Below, piece by piece: positions 9,940 to 20,484 of a DNA stretch of 30,960 nucleotides (within the stretch, counting starts at the first letter, position 1; each line of letters begins with the position of its first letter). The notes beneath the pieces are model-generated. The model had not been told where the DNA came from and searched no databases. It saw nothing but the letters and a program-made list of their open reading frames with translations. Origin of the DNA: Zygnema cylindricum (taxonomy: Eukaryota; Streptophyta; Zygnematophyceae; Zygnematales; Zygnemataceae); the NCBI GenBank assembly GCA_037447655.1, contig JBBHKE010001332.1, positions 1-30,960 of the forward strand, read 5' to 3'. Both the position numbers and the translations under genes were made by a program.

Positions 9940-10765
9940 GCTATATGGAATATTCTTGAGAAATTACAAATGGAAAAGACAAACAGTTGTACCACTCCCA
10001 TAGACTTGAAGAAAGTAAGTGATGGGAGTGTAGGAGGAGTGATAATCTTAGATGATCAGATGAGTCCAGAAGAGAGAGTTTATAACGTTTATTCCTTACA
10101 GGCAGGTTGTAAGAAGCTTAATCTACTCTATGAACAGTACTAGGCCGGACATAGCGACAACAGTTGGAGTTCTCATTAGGAGATTTAACGATCCTAGGAA
10201 GAGAGATTGGGAGGCAGCCAAGAGAGTCATGAGATATTTGGTGGGAACCAGGGATTTATGGTTGCATTTGGGAGGGGAGCACACTGACATCACTACTTGG
10301 AGTGATGCCTGTTATGGGGATGCACCTATGAGAAGATGCACTTCTGTGTATGTGTTGTTTGTGGGGGAAGGTTTTTGTTGTTGGAGTAGCAAGCATCAAA
10401 AGGTGGTTGCTCAGTCCACTATAGAGGTTGGGTACATGGCCTCTTGTTCTGCTGTGAAAGAGTCGATGTGTGTCAAGTCTTTATTGCAAAATCTGGGGTA
10501 AATAAAAGAGGGAGTGCATGAAGTTTATTATGATAATCAAGATGCCATTGCAATTGCAGCTAATCCAAAACATCATTTCAAGGCTAAATATATTAACATA
10601 AGATTAAGTTTTGTGAGGGAAAAGGTTTAAAACAAAATTGTGAATCTTGTGCATAGGGGTGATGGGGAAATGGTAGCTGATATGATGACCAAACCTGTTC
10701 CCTCTCCCAAGTTAAAATATTATAAAGAAAAGTGTGGATTAAAAGAGAAATTGAAATTAGAGTAG
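9940..10765 (+). pseudogene. Copia RNase H region, frameshifted
   Basis: Frame 1 ends at 9939 with a stop. Homology resumes in frame 2 near 10080 (IPYRQVVRSLIYSMNSTRPD, then IATTVGVLIRRF) and runs through WSDACYGDAPMRRCTS, WSSKHQKVVAQSTIEVGYMA and a stop at 10499. It continues as YDNQDAIAIAANPKHHFKA and ADMMTKPVPS before the 3' LTR. The family's S-T-x-E-A-E-Y is STIEVGY here, so one acidic residue is missing. The order and spacing match the end of a Ty1/copia polyprotein. Confidence 0.85.
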
Positions 10766-10778
10766 AAAATAAGGGGAG
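10766..10778 (+). promoter_or_regulatory. Polypurine tract of the copia element
   Basis: AAAATAAGGGGAG directly abuts the TGTTGAAATC start of the 3' LTR, the expected position of the plus-strand primer. Confidence 0.75.
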
Positions 10779-11174
10779 TGTTGAAATCACTAGATTTATG
10801 GGGTATTTTCTAGGTCTTAATAGATTAAAAATAAATAGAAAAGCGTTGGTAGCGTGCCTCCACCTCCTCCCTCTAGCCCCTATACGTGTTGTAGTCACTA
10901 AAGGAAAGTGAGGGAGGTGGAGCCATGGAAACCGCAGCTCCATAGGTAGGACTAGATAGTGACATAAGTCACTCTTTAACAAAAAGGTAGAGTCCGGCAA
11001 GACTTCAACCTTCGACCGGCAAAGCGAGGCGTAGCCGTCAGCTCTAACCGGTCTGTCGTAGGAGTTCGTTAGACTACATAGGGTTTGAATGCTATTTTAC
11101 CATTAAGCCCATTAATGGAATTAAAGATAAAGAACATAGAGACTAGTTCGAATATGGTTCGAACAAAACCCACA
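10779..11174 (+). repeat. Copia 3' LTR
   Basis: Aligns with 5418-5823 with scattered substitutions and a few small indels, for example within 11095-11105. The clear divergence indicates an old insertion. It ends AACAAAACCCACA. The B-box-like core present in the 5' LTR is altered here. Confidence 0.85.
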
Positions 11175-12880
11175 TTGTCGTGCATGACAGTACAATCGTG
11201 AATGGCATGCATCACATCCCGCGTGGGTCACCAATAAACACCAGAAAATGAATGACCATTATATATGTACAGTATTTGTGACCACAATCAGAGTACAAAG
11301 CATATATACTGCAAGAAATAATAAATGAATATGCTCGAAAAACAAGCAAATTATTCCGAACACCTGGACTTAGCAAGGAAATAAAAGACAAACAATATCG
11401 GGTAAGTAAGGATGGAATTTTGCGACAGTAGCCACTAGGGGCTGAAGTCATCAATATTCCCTACAGGAGTCCAATGAGCTGGTAAGAACCCTTCCTTAGC
11501 CGGATGAAAGAGCCAAGATAATCGGTATTCCTCCAAGGCCAGACAAGGTGAGTACCAGCCCGTACGGTCAGCGTCCAGACAGCAAGAAAACACCAAATCC
11601 ACAGACACAACTCACAAATCACAGCAAGTAGAAGATAGTATGGAGGGAAACCTTGCAGGCTGGCTTGCGCCGGTAGATTAGGTAAGGTCTTAGTACAAAG
11701 AGAAGGAAAAAACTCAGAGACAATCACTAGCATAAAACTATGGGTCTGAAAAAGGAAAAAACCTTAACTCAAAAACTAGCCTGTCACTGAGTTCGACAAA
11801 TCCCGAGAATAATGCTTGTCAGAAAAGGACAACCTTCCAATGTTGGATTCCCGTACTTAATTTGCAAAAGTTACTATCTCGCCAAATGGCATTTATCCTA
11901 TGCTTTCACTAATCCGTACGGCTACACTAATTCCTACATGTCTTTGAGTAGGCAGGTTTATATGTTAAAACGCTGCCAGTTTCAAGAGACGACCGCTGCG
12001 TGGCCGCCTCGGACTGCCTTACATCTACACCTCGAGGATAAAAACCCTCCCTAAGCTAAGCAAAAATGATGCATGAACCTCCAAGGGTTCATGACTTCAA
12101 ACACCTGTCAGGTTTGTAGCCGTTTGAATTCTTGACGTCTGATGCCGTACCGCGGTCCAGTTCCACCCTGATTTCACATCGTGTTCCCGTAGTACTGTAC
12201 GAGAGTATATTCCGACCTTTTTCCCGTACGAATCTCTAGTTGTACTCTCGGATATGAACCTGTCACGTCACCGAAACTTCAATTAGTACCCGATTTAACC
12301 ACAATACCCGCTGACATCTTACGGCATGACAACCTACAAAACCTTCAATTTTCAATGTTTTTTGCTTACCCAGCCGTACCCTATTTTTTTTTTACTGCGG
12401 TTAATTTCTTCAATATTTTGTAATATCAAGAGCAACACAAGAAAAGTCTCGATACTACATGGCCATACTGCAGAGGTCATAATCGGGTACCAAAATCCGT
12501 AACTGATCCGTACACAACCGACCGCTTCGGATATGGAATGGATTCAGGTGCCAAATTTTGGGGACAAGCCAGATTCGGCAAAGTGATTAAAAAAAAATAT
12601 ATATATATATCGGGAACAGCCGGGTAAACGCGGTCTTAAAAAAATTGTTGGATTCGGATTGATGAGATTTTGACTTTTGTGACATCTACCATACTATGAG
12701 ATCAAGGACATAAGGAAAGAAATTATGTAAAACAATATAAGGCCGGACTTCCACAAGCCAGATTCAGTAACTGTACGGATACGTTTACTGATGGCCGTGT
12801 CTTCCATCAGGTCGGGTCAAGAAATACTAAAAAAAGCCGGTTATTAGAGCTTTACTGGTTATTTAGCGTTGCAGAATGCA
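11175..12880. other. Gene-free stretch, no recognised feature
   Basis: No domain signature in any frame. The 80-90-residue open frames at 11212-11733 (-) and 11812-12054 (+) have no recognisable motif and are not called. Two small items are visible. One is a TA-rich run after poly(A) at about 12589-12610. The other is an inverted repeat CTGATGG…CCATCAG near 12785-12811, resembling the ends of the Harbinger-like elements further right. Sequence just right of 11174 may be the displaced 5' part of the hAT gene, but I cannot show it. Confidence 0.4.
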
Positions 12881-13874
12881 AGAATCTGAGCTATATTATA
12901 TACTTGGAGAATCTAAGCTACATTATATACTTGGAGAATCTGAGCTAATCATATACTTGGAGAATCTAAGCTACAACATATACTTGGAGAATTTATGCCA
13001 TTATATACTTGGAGAATCTAAACTGCATTGAAACTTGGAGAAACTAAGCTGTATTAAATACTTGGAGAATCTGGAGGATATACGCTACATTATATACTTG
13101 GAGAATCTGAGCTACATCATATACTTGGAGAACCTGAGCTACTTTATATACTTGGAGAACCTGAGCTACATCATATACTTGGAGAATCTAAGATACATTT
13201 TATACTTGGAGATTCTAAGCTGCATTATAAACTTGGAGAATATAAGCTGCAGCATATACTTGGAGAATATAAGCTGCAGTATATACTTGGAGAATTTTCG
13301 CTACATTAAATACTTGGAGAACCTAAGCTACATTATATACTTGGAGATTCTAAGCTGCATTATAAACTTGGAGAATTTACGCTACATTACATACTTGGAG
13401 CTTGGAGAACCTGAGATACATTACATAGTTGGAGAATCTAATATACATTATATACTTGGAGATTCTAAGCTGCATTATAAACTTGGAGAATCTAAGTTGC
13501 ATTACATACTTGGAAATCTAAGCTACATTATATACTTAGAAAATCTAAGCTACATTATATACTTGGAGAACCTAAGCTACATTATATACTTGGAGAACCT
13601 AAGCTACATTATATACTTGGAGAATCTAAGCTAAAATATATACTTGGAGAACCGGAGGTACATTATATACTTGGAGAATCTAAGCTGCAATATATACTTC
13701 GAGAATTTACGCTACATTATATACTTGGAGAATCTAAGCTACATTACATACTTGGAGAATCTAAGCTACATTATATACTTGGAGTATCTAAGCTACATTA
13801 TATACTTGGAGAATCTAAGCTGCATAATGTACTTGGAGAACCTAAGCTACATTATATACTTGGAATATCTAAAC
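12881..13874. repeat. 27-bp minisatellite, about 36 units
   Basis: Tandem units of mostly 27 bp built on TATACTTGGAGAATCTAAG plus CTACATTA. Variants recur, such as CTGCATTATAAAC, AACCTGAG and GATTCTAAG. Because 27 is a multiple of three, one plus frame stays open for 199 residues (13035-13634) and 111 residues (13644-13979), giving the 9-residue period YLENLSYII. Units before 13035 differ in length and break frame. A 9-bp partial repeat (CTTGGAG twice) sits near 13398. I see no promoter, initiator context or family match, so I call it a satellite and not a gene. Confidence 0.95.
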
Positions 13875-14819
13875 TTTTATCACAAGAACAACTTGGTTGA
13901 TTATTTGGATATGAACAATTCAGTTTGTCCAATAAAATCCAATCAGTTTTCGAGAAATTTATCATGTGCTTCATACTAAGGAAACCAATTATGTCTTTTG
14001 ATACCAAACAATACCAATACATTGTCAATATATCACTTGCACCTTAATGTAATATCCACCCAGACGAATTCGGAACTGATTCAATAAATAATTTTAGGTT
14101 ATAAATTTGAAGATTTTGTTAGTAGTATATTAAAGATTTGATCTAAGCAATAATATTAAGACCAGATATTACTATGCACTCGTATCTCATCCTGGATAAG
14201 TGGCAAAAAAACGGTATATCCCTTTTTTTACTTCAAAAATTGTTTGTTGGAACTTAAAAAGTAATAAGCAGTTCAATATAAAAATAAATATTTTGGTCAA
14301 TTTTTCAGAAGAATTTGTTTCAAAATATGATAACAGGAATATTCGATAAAATAAATAAATAAATAAATAATTTACTAATAAGATTGTTAATATTCTTTTT
14401 TTCAAGATTACGGATGATTTACTCTCCTTTTTCAGAAGGTGCCGTGACATTCTGTACTTTTAATTATCAGAAACAAATGTCAAACTTTTTGTCTTTTTTG
14501 AAAACTCATCCAACTAACCTAAAAAAACCACAATAAAAAACAAATAAAAAAACCCCACGTTTGCTTTTCCATGTCGTCCTTACGCTCCATCTCCCTCCTC
14601 TCTCCCTCATTCTCCTCCTCCCTCCCCCTTCCGCTCTGTCCCTCCCTGTTCTCCCTTGACCAGCACTTTCTTACAATTTTGAGAATATGACCTTTTTTTT
14701 TTCTTTGAAGTTCTTGATCTTTTGACAATTTTGTGTTTTTATTTATTTTTGAAGTCACATAAATAGTGTGGTTTACAGTATTCATTATGCCCCAGTTTGA
14801 AGACAACCCTACACAATAT
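13875..14819. other. AT-rich stretch with small simple repeats
   Basis: No gene signal. It holds an (AAAT)n run at 14347-14370 and a CT-rich block at about 14575-14655. Minus-strand open frames here are low-complexity Phe/Leu- or Lys/Glu-rich shadows of that composition. Confidence 0.5.
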
Positions 14820-15355
14820 TAAGTGTGGATTGAAGGGAGGGCAAAATACCTTGTCTGAAAGACAACCACAGGAAATATTTAGTGTGGATGTAAGAGAGGA
14901 CAAAATATGTTATCTTAAGTACTACGCAGTATTTAGTGTGGATGTAAGAGGGGGCAAAATATCTTAAGTTCTACAAAGTATTTAGTGTAGATGTAAGAGA
15001 GGACAAAATATCTTGTCTGAAGCAACACACATTAATTAGTGTGGACAAAAGAGAAGGCAATATATCCGTCTGCAAAGGCACACAGTACTTAGTGGATCTA
15101 AGAGTGGGCAGAAAAAAATCTTGAGTGACACAATCCACATTATTTAATGTGGATTTCAGAGAAACACAATAAGTCGTCGACCGAGGGCAACATGACTTGT
15201 CTCAAAAGACACACAGAATTTGGTGTGGATTTTAGAGAGAGCAGGTACTTTGTCTGAAACAGTACACATTATTTAGTGTGGTCTTAAGAGAGGGCAAAGC
15301 ATCATTTTTGGCACGATCCACTTTATTTAGTGTGGATGTACAAGAAGGCAAGAAA
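14820..15355. repeat. Decayed tandem repeat, ~54-bp period, about 10 units
   Basis: The core TTTAGTGTGGATGTAAGAG, followed by a purine-rich GGGCAAAATATCTTGTCTGAA segment and a CACA-rich segment, recurs. TGTGG (or a one-base variant) starts near 14824, 14883, 14937, 14986, 15040, 15091, 15149, 15224, 15277 and 15331. Spacing is 49-59 bp except one step of 75. Units are well diverged, so this is an old array. Confidence 0.8.
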
Positions 15356-15889
15356 TAGAACTAGCTCAATGTCAGAAAGAATTTTCTTGACCAAATATTT
15401 TAAACGAATAAACGTAGATTCTTCAAACCTAGATTACACACTATTATTAACGTGGATAAATAAAACTTCGAACAATAATTTTCACATAAACAAAGTACGC
15501 TAACTGCTGTAGTTGAAACTTAACATATTTTCATGGAAGCAAGGATAGTTATGTCTTTTAAAAAATAAAATTACCAAGTCAACGAGACTGTTCCATAAAG
15601 AAAAAAAAAATCAAACTTTTCTAAAAGCCTACATTTGTAATGAGTTTTTTTCAAACAAAAGACTCAATTGTCACCATTATGTACACGAAAAAAAGTAGAA
15701 AAAAAAAGTGAGAAAAAAAAACAGGCACATTCTCAACTGTGCATGTTAGAAAGATTTTATCAGCAATTTCTTAAATATATTTATTTTATTTGGTTGTTTA
15801 ATTGTTTGTTTGTTTATTAATTGACTTCATACTACATTTAATTCCTATATCTGCTTCCAAATGTGCATACCTTCATTTCTTGTTCTTGT
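15356..15889. other. AT-rich, gene-free
   Basis: A- and T-homopolymer-rich sequence with no coding or repeat structure beyond poly(A) runs near 15599-15720. Confidence 0.4.
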
Positions 15890-16092
15890 GTGCACACCTT
15901 CCATCATTCTCCCTCCACCCCTCCCTTTTTCCTTCTCCCCTCTCCTCTCTCCCCTCTCCCTCTCCCCTCTTCCCTTTCCCGTCTTCCTTCCCTTCCGTCA
16001 CTCTTATCAATCTCCCGTCCTCCTCCTCTCCCTTATCCCTTCTCCTTTTTCTTATCCCTCACACTCCCTTATTCCTCTCCCTCCCTACAAGA
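15890..16092. repeat. Polypyrimidine tract (CCCTCTCC-rich)
   Basis: About 200 bp almost entirely C and T on the plus strand. Overlapping Ser/Pro/Leu-rich open frames in all three plus frames are an artefact of this composition and not genes. Confidence 0.8.
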
Positions 16093-16312
16093 ATTACTGT
16101 GATTCCCAATGTGACGTCAGCTGATTTCGGAGTCTGCAAGGTTATCACCAACCAGAGCTAAATGACAAAATTTCCGTATTTTTTTTTATCTATTGGATTC
16201 TTATTCAGAGGAAGTGACGTCACCTGACGCTTTAGGATTTCTCAACACCCAGAGCCCACAAAGCATCCGTACAGGACATCTCGTACGGTCCATGGCTTGC
16301 CTCTTTAGAACC

Positions 16313-16450
16313 TCTCTCTCTCTGTCTCCCCCTCCCTCGTTCTCTCTCTCTCTCTTTTTCTCTCTCCCTCCCTCTCTCTCTCTCGCTGGCTCTCTGCCTC
16401 CTCTCCTAGCTTCTTTCTACCTCTTCCTCTCTCTCTCTCTCTCTCTCAAT
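16313..16450. repeat. (TC)n-rich low-complexity tract
   Basis: Repeated TCTCTCTC blocks interrupted by CCCTCCC and GCTGGCTC. The 107-residue open frame across it is low-complexity Ser/Leu and is not called. Confidence 0.85.
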
Positions 16451-16590
16451 TTGACTCTTGCACAAGTCGCAGGTTTTGACAGTCGGTGTGCCACGTGGCG
16501 TGCAGCTTCGCGCTAGGGAAGGAATAGCCGGTTTGTGATGCTTATCGCTTGCTCTTTTTTTTGTTTTTTTTTGTTATTTTCTCACTTTTC

Positions 16591-16610
16591 ATATATATAT
16601 ATATATATAT
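16591..16610. repeat. (AT)10 microsatellite
   Basis: Ten uninterrupted AT dinucleotides in a T-rich context. Confidence 0.95.
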
Positions 16611-17340
16611 TTTGTAATATATGTTTAAACTTAGCTATTTGTCGTCTTCTGGCTGGGGGTGATGTTCTATCGAAAAAGCCGTAAAATGTAGTGATTGCCT
16701 TTACTCTGTGATTCATTTCTGTACACTTTTGTCGTTTATGTCATAAATGTGCATGTGCACACCATGAAAAAAGTCCTCTACCAAATCTGTGCACTTCGAG
16801 GACACACATTGTCGCATGATTGGTTGTCCAGGTAAGCCCGTCGAAAATGGAGTCCGTACGGACGGCTTGTAATAGCCTGTCTGACGACGCGGGTTGGGAA
16901 TGCCGCCCCGCTAACAGCTGTCAGTACGGAATTATTGACAAGGTACAATACGTGGCACTGCGATTCTGTCAAATTTGTCGGCGTAGATGAAAAAGAAATC
17001 GAAGCCGATTTGATATTACGTGACGCCGAAGCCGTCTGTACGAACAAATCAACGGCTAGATTCGATTTCAGATGAAATTTCGCTGCCGTCGATTCTCTAC
17101 TCACAGATGTTTCCCTATGGTACGGTTGACAATTTTCGGGACGGAAATTGAAGTAGATTGGTTGGCGTGTAGCCGTAGATCGAAAAAACAAATCGACGGC
17201 GTTCTCTGGGTCTGCTCTTTTTGTCGTTTCACCAATTCATTTTATTTTCTAACCGCTGCCTGAAAATTGTACTTCTCACCTTTGTTGGGGCGGCGCGTCG
17301 ACGCAGAATGTCGAGAGGGGTGTTAGGCAGTCGATGCATA
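16611..17340. other. Gene-free stretch rich in CGTAC and GTACGG words
   Basis: A 137-residue minus-strand frame (17191-16778) is the longest open frame but shows no domain. The stretch has mixed composition with frequent TCGAAGCCG/GTCGGCG words. It may be old element sequence, but no ends were found. Confidence 0.35.
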
Positions 17341-17341
17341 C

Positions 17342-17460
17342 AGATATTTTTAGGATTTTTTTTAGGTTTTTAAGGTTTTGAGGGTTTTGAGGGTTTTAGG
17401 GATTTTAGGAATTTTAGGGTTTTCAGGGTTTATTTAGGTTTTTTAGGGCTTTTTACGGGC
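17342..17460. repeat. Degenerate telomere-like TTTAGGG/TTTTAGGG tract
   Basis: A run of T(3-5)AGG(G) and TTTTGAGGG units, including GAGGGTTTTGAGGGTTTTAG, TTTAGGGTTTTCAGGG and TTTTTTAGGGC, over about 115 bp. It resembles the plant telomere repeat TTTAGGG and its green-algal variant TTTTAGGG but is irregular. Confidence 0.5.
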
Positions 17461-17856
17461 ATTTGTGGGCCGCCCTCAGGGACACAACGGGTGTCTTCCA
17501 AGTGTACAAAACCGTACGGATTGGTTTTGGGACAGAGCAATTTTTGGTGTCCACACGAAAAAGTCAACAAAGCAAGTCTCAAAAAAGTTAACAGCGAATC
17601 TTGGAAGATACTCCAGGGATCCAGGAGATTGCACGCGCTTTCACACGGATTTAGTATGCCTTGACCTAAAATTGTTTTGAACAGATATCAGCCTCGTTTC
17701 TTATGTACGGTCGGCAACACCAAAAAAAGGGCTCTTTTGCCAGCAGTACTGTACCTTACAGTACAGTACTGTCTTGTACCGTACACACTTGAATTGCTGT
17801 TCGTGTAAAGAAATTGTTAGCGTAGTTAAAAAAAAAGTGTTATTAGCACTATTTCG

Positions 17857-18928
17857 TAGTGTTGTGTATCGGTAAGGATTTGCCGATAACCGATTTGGGC
17901 CTTTTTTCGGGGACCCGATAATCGATAAATTGGTACAATATATCGCTATCGGTCTTATCGCCGATAAGTAGCCGATAATATCGGCTTCTTATCGGCAATA
18001 ATGCCGATAACGATAACTATCGGCGATAACTGTACGAGCCGTACAGATAACTGTACGGCATGTACACTCAACTGTACGTCTTATTCCCCCGACGCGCACT
18101 ACACCGCGCATCGTTAGTGTTATTAACTCTAATTTGGGTTCTTAAAATCTTGATTTTTTCCCGCAATTAGTATACATGATTTTCGAAATTAAATTAGCAA
18201 CGCTATTTAAGGACATGGACCATAATCGGCCACGTTTCTGGCACTAAGAATCAATAACACTATTTTTTTTTACGCTATTTAAACTTTGACACTAATAACG
18301 ATGCGCGGTGTACTCACAACCCCTGAGGTACCTACCAATCAGATCATTTGTACAAGCCGAAAGTACAGTAGCAGGCATAAGATGTGTACGGCTTTAGTAC
18401 GGCTCCAGTTAAAACGATGTACCTTTCACATCCGACGCCGTGGCACTGGAAACCTGCCACGTGTCAATCCGTCGGCTTTTTTGGCAAAAGCCGCCAAAAA
18501 AGCCATTCCGAGATGCCGGCGCTCACGCTGACCGTCCGCTCGTATTTTCTCATTGAATGTCGTCCGTTCGATTTCGGCGGCGCGCATAATGTTATTTTGC
18601 ATCCGTTGTACTTTGTGTCCGCCGTCTTTTTACCGTTCCATGATAATCAGTTTATCGGTACAATTCCGTACGTTCCCGTAAAATTTATGTTCAGTTAACC
18701 GCCCAAAAAGTACTACAAAGTGCAACGTATTTTTTCGTCAAATTCCGTACATTTCCCGTAAAAAACCGTACATTTCTCGTAAATTTACCGTTCAGTTTAC
18801 CGGACAGAAAGCACTCCGGACAGAAATTACCGAAAGTACAAATATATCGGGACCGCTGACCATTCGATAACCGATAACTATCGGTATCGGTGTTATCGCG
18901 ATAATTTTTTTACCGATACACAACACTA
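17857..18928. mobile_element. hAT-type non-autonomous element with 8-bp target duplication
   Basis: The ends are perfect 19-bp inverted repeats, TAGTGTTGTGTATCGGTAA at 17857-17875 and its reverse complement at 18910-18928. They are flanked on both sides by CTATTTCG (17849-17856 and 18929-18936). An 8-bp target duplication and TAGTGTTG-type ends are hallmarks of the hAT superfamily. There is no transposase ORF. The subterminal regions are dense in CGATAA/TTATCG words and GTACGG words. It carries a nested element at 18102-18310. Length is 1072 bp including that insert. Confidence 0.9.
18102..18310. mobile_element. Miniature element with CACCGC ends and TA flanks, nested in the hAT-type element
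   Basis: Perfect 15-bp inverted repeats CACCGCGCATCGTTA (18102-18116 and 18296-18310), flanked by TA on both sides (18100-18101 and 18311-18312). The alternative reading is a 3-bp ACT duplication with ends one base longer. At 209 bp it is too small for a transposase. Internal CTCTAATTTGGGT matches the subterminal sequence of 2203-2459 and 21980-22489. TA flanks suggest Tc1/mariner-type insertion, but the ends do not match a named family I know. Confidence 0.85.
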
Positions 18929-19103
18929 CTATTTCGGATTCAATGACCTAAAGCCAGCAAATTAATTAGCATAGATAACTATAATTTGACGCATTCCCAT
19001 TGTGTAGCGACGACTTTCATTTTCGTTCTAAAAACGGTTGAATCTTACAATCGGACAAAATGGATCACTTCATGTGACTGTGGCCGACTTTCTCCATCAG
19101 CTA

Positions 19104-20470
19104 CACCGCCAATCGCTATTAGCGTATTGAACGCTAAGGGTAACCTCCCATCAGGCGTTCCCAGTAATTGTACGATAACGTTTACCGGCAATAAAATTTG
19201 TAACACCCTTCCATCAGGTCGTGCCGGTGAAGCTTAAATTGCTGACTTGTTAGATTGCGAGTGGTGCCACGTAGGATCCTGTTGAGCCGCCCAGGAATAA
19301 TCATCATTTCGAAAAGGACAAAATAATTACTAAGCATGTGTACGGATAGACGCTGATTAAAATATCTTAGTAGCGTCACGCTAATGTACAACCTCAACGT
19401 TCTTAGGGTTGTCGTCGTATCGGCGGCCACGTAAACCGTTGCAAAATTAAAGTTTGTACAAATGTCGAAGAATGTATCATTTTGTACGTGAATGCATTAT
19501 CGTTCTACCTACTTGATTGTGCACATTTATGAAGGAGGCGTGACAAGATGTTTGGTGACCAAGATTTTGTCGGCGAACAGATTTTTGTCGTCGAACAGGT
19601 TGGTTTTTTTGACGTCAGAAGGTACACGCCATTTGCCACATGTAACTTTACAACTTCACGTCCGTCGTGGATTGACGCTGAATTTACAAGTGGTCCAATA
19701 CACGCGTCCTGTAATGGCTAACTCTCCTCCCGAGGACAGTCGAAGGAGACTAGGTAGGTACTGGAAACAAGGGGCGTGTCGAAAATTGAAAATCGGACGA
19801 TGATATTTTTCGCCAAGAAGTCTAAAGAATCTCAACGAATTTTTAATAAACATCTATTGTAAAAAAAAAAAAAAAAACAGTACGGCCTAGTACGGAAGGG
19901 TACTTTCTCTAGTAAACAACCCCACTTTTCGCCTGATGGAAGGTTACCCTAATTCGGTCAAGCTTTTTTTTTCCAAATTCTTAACTAGCCTAAATTATTG
20001 TGTTTTTTCCTTTACACCATTTAGGGTGTTTTGTCCAATTAGCGTTAAAACGAAAGTACGTTGTTATTTAAATAGTGCTATGTACGGTCAGTGTCAGACC
20101 ATAAAAAATTGTACCTTTTTAAGTGAAAAAGTATAATTTGTGAGTTTTAGTAACCGCGGACGCATGAGAATATGCGCTCTAAAAAGGGGATGAAATCGGG
20201 CTGTCAAATATCACGTTCGCACATATATTGTCTAGCAACCACGTTTCGCCTATGTGAACGTACGATTTGTGTACGATTTATCAGATTTTGTACAAGTACC
20301 TCTATTAGTGTAAGCATGTTTGCGACTGTATTTTTTTCAAAGACCCAAATTAGCATTAGTAAACAATTAGAATGTATGTTCTTTTTGAAAATTTTCAAAT
20401 TCCTAATTAGCATAAATCACTGTAATTATTCCTATACGCTAAAGAAACCTGTACGCTAATAGCGGCGGTG
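19104..20470. mobile_element. CACCGC-end element with TA flanks, hosting a Harbinger-like insert
   Basis: The left end is CACCGCCAATCGCTATTAGC (from 19104). The right end, reverse-complemented from 20470, is CACCGCCGCTATTAGCGTA. The two agree over 19 positions if CAAT is an insertion on the left. TA lies outside both ends (19102-19103 and 20471-20472). No coding remains. Without the nested 19138-19949 element and its duplicated TAA it would be about 550 bp. Confidence 0.75.
19138..19949. mobile_element. PIF/Harbinger-like miniature element with TAA target duplication
   Basis: The left inverted repeat is GGGTAACCTCCCATCAGGCG. The right one, reverse-complemented, is GGGTAACCTTCCATCAGGCG (19 of 20 identical). 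TAA flanks both sides (19135-19137 and 19950-19952), matching the TWA duplication typical of PIF/Harbinger. It is 812 bp, with a poly(A) run at about 19860-19877 near the right end and no transposase. A second CCATCAGG motif near 19210 lies inside. Open frames of 60-100 residues lack any domain. Confidence 0.85.
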
Positions 20471-20484
20471 TACTATACTGAAAA

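Noticed and set aside
12881-13874. CRISPR-like array
   Set aside because: Units are contiguous 27-bp repeats with no unique spacers, in a eukaryotic repeat context.
15802-16516. Ser/Pro/Leu-rich plus-strand open frames
   Set aside because: They are open in several frames at once because the DNA is nearly pure pyrimidine.
16778-17191. 137-residue minus-strand open frame
   Set aside because: No recognisable domain, no promoter or splice context, and it lies in repeat-dominated DNA.
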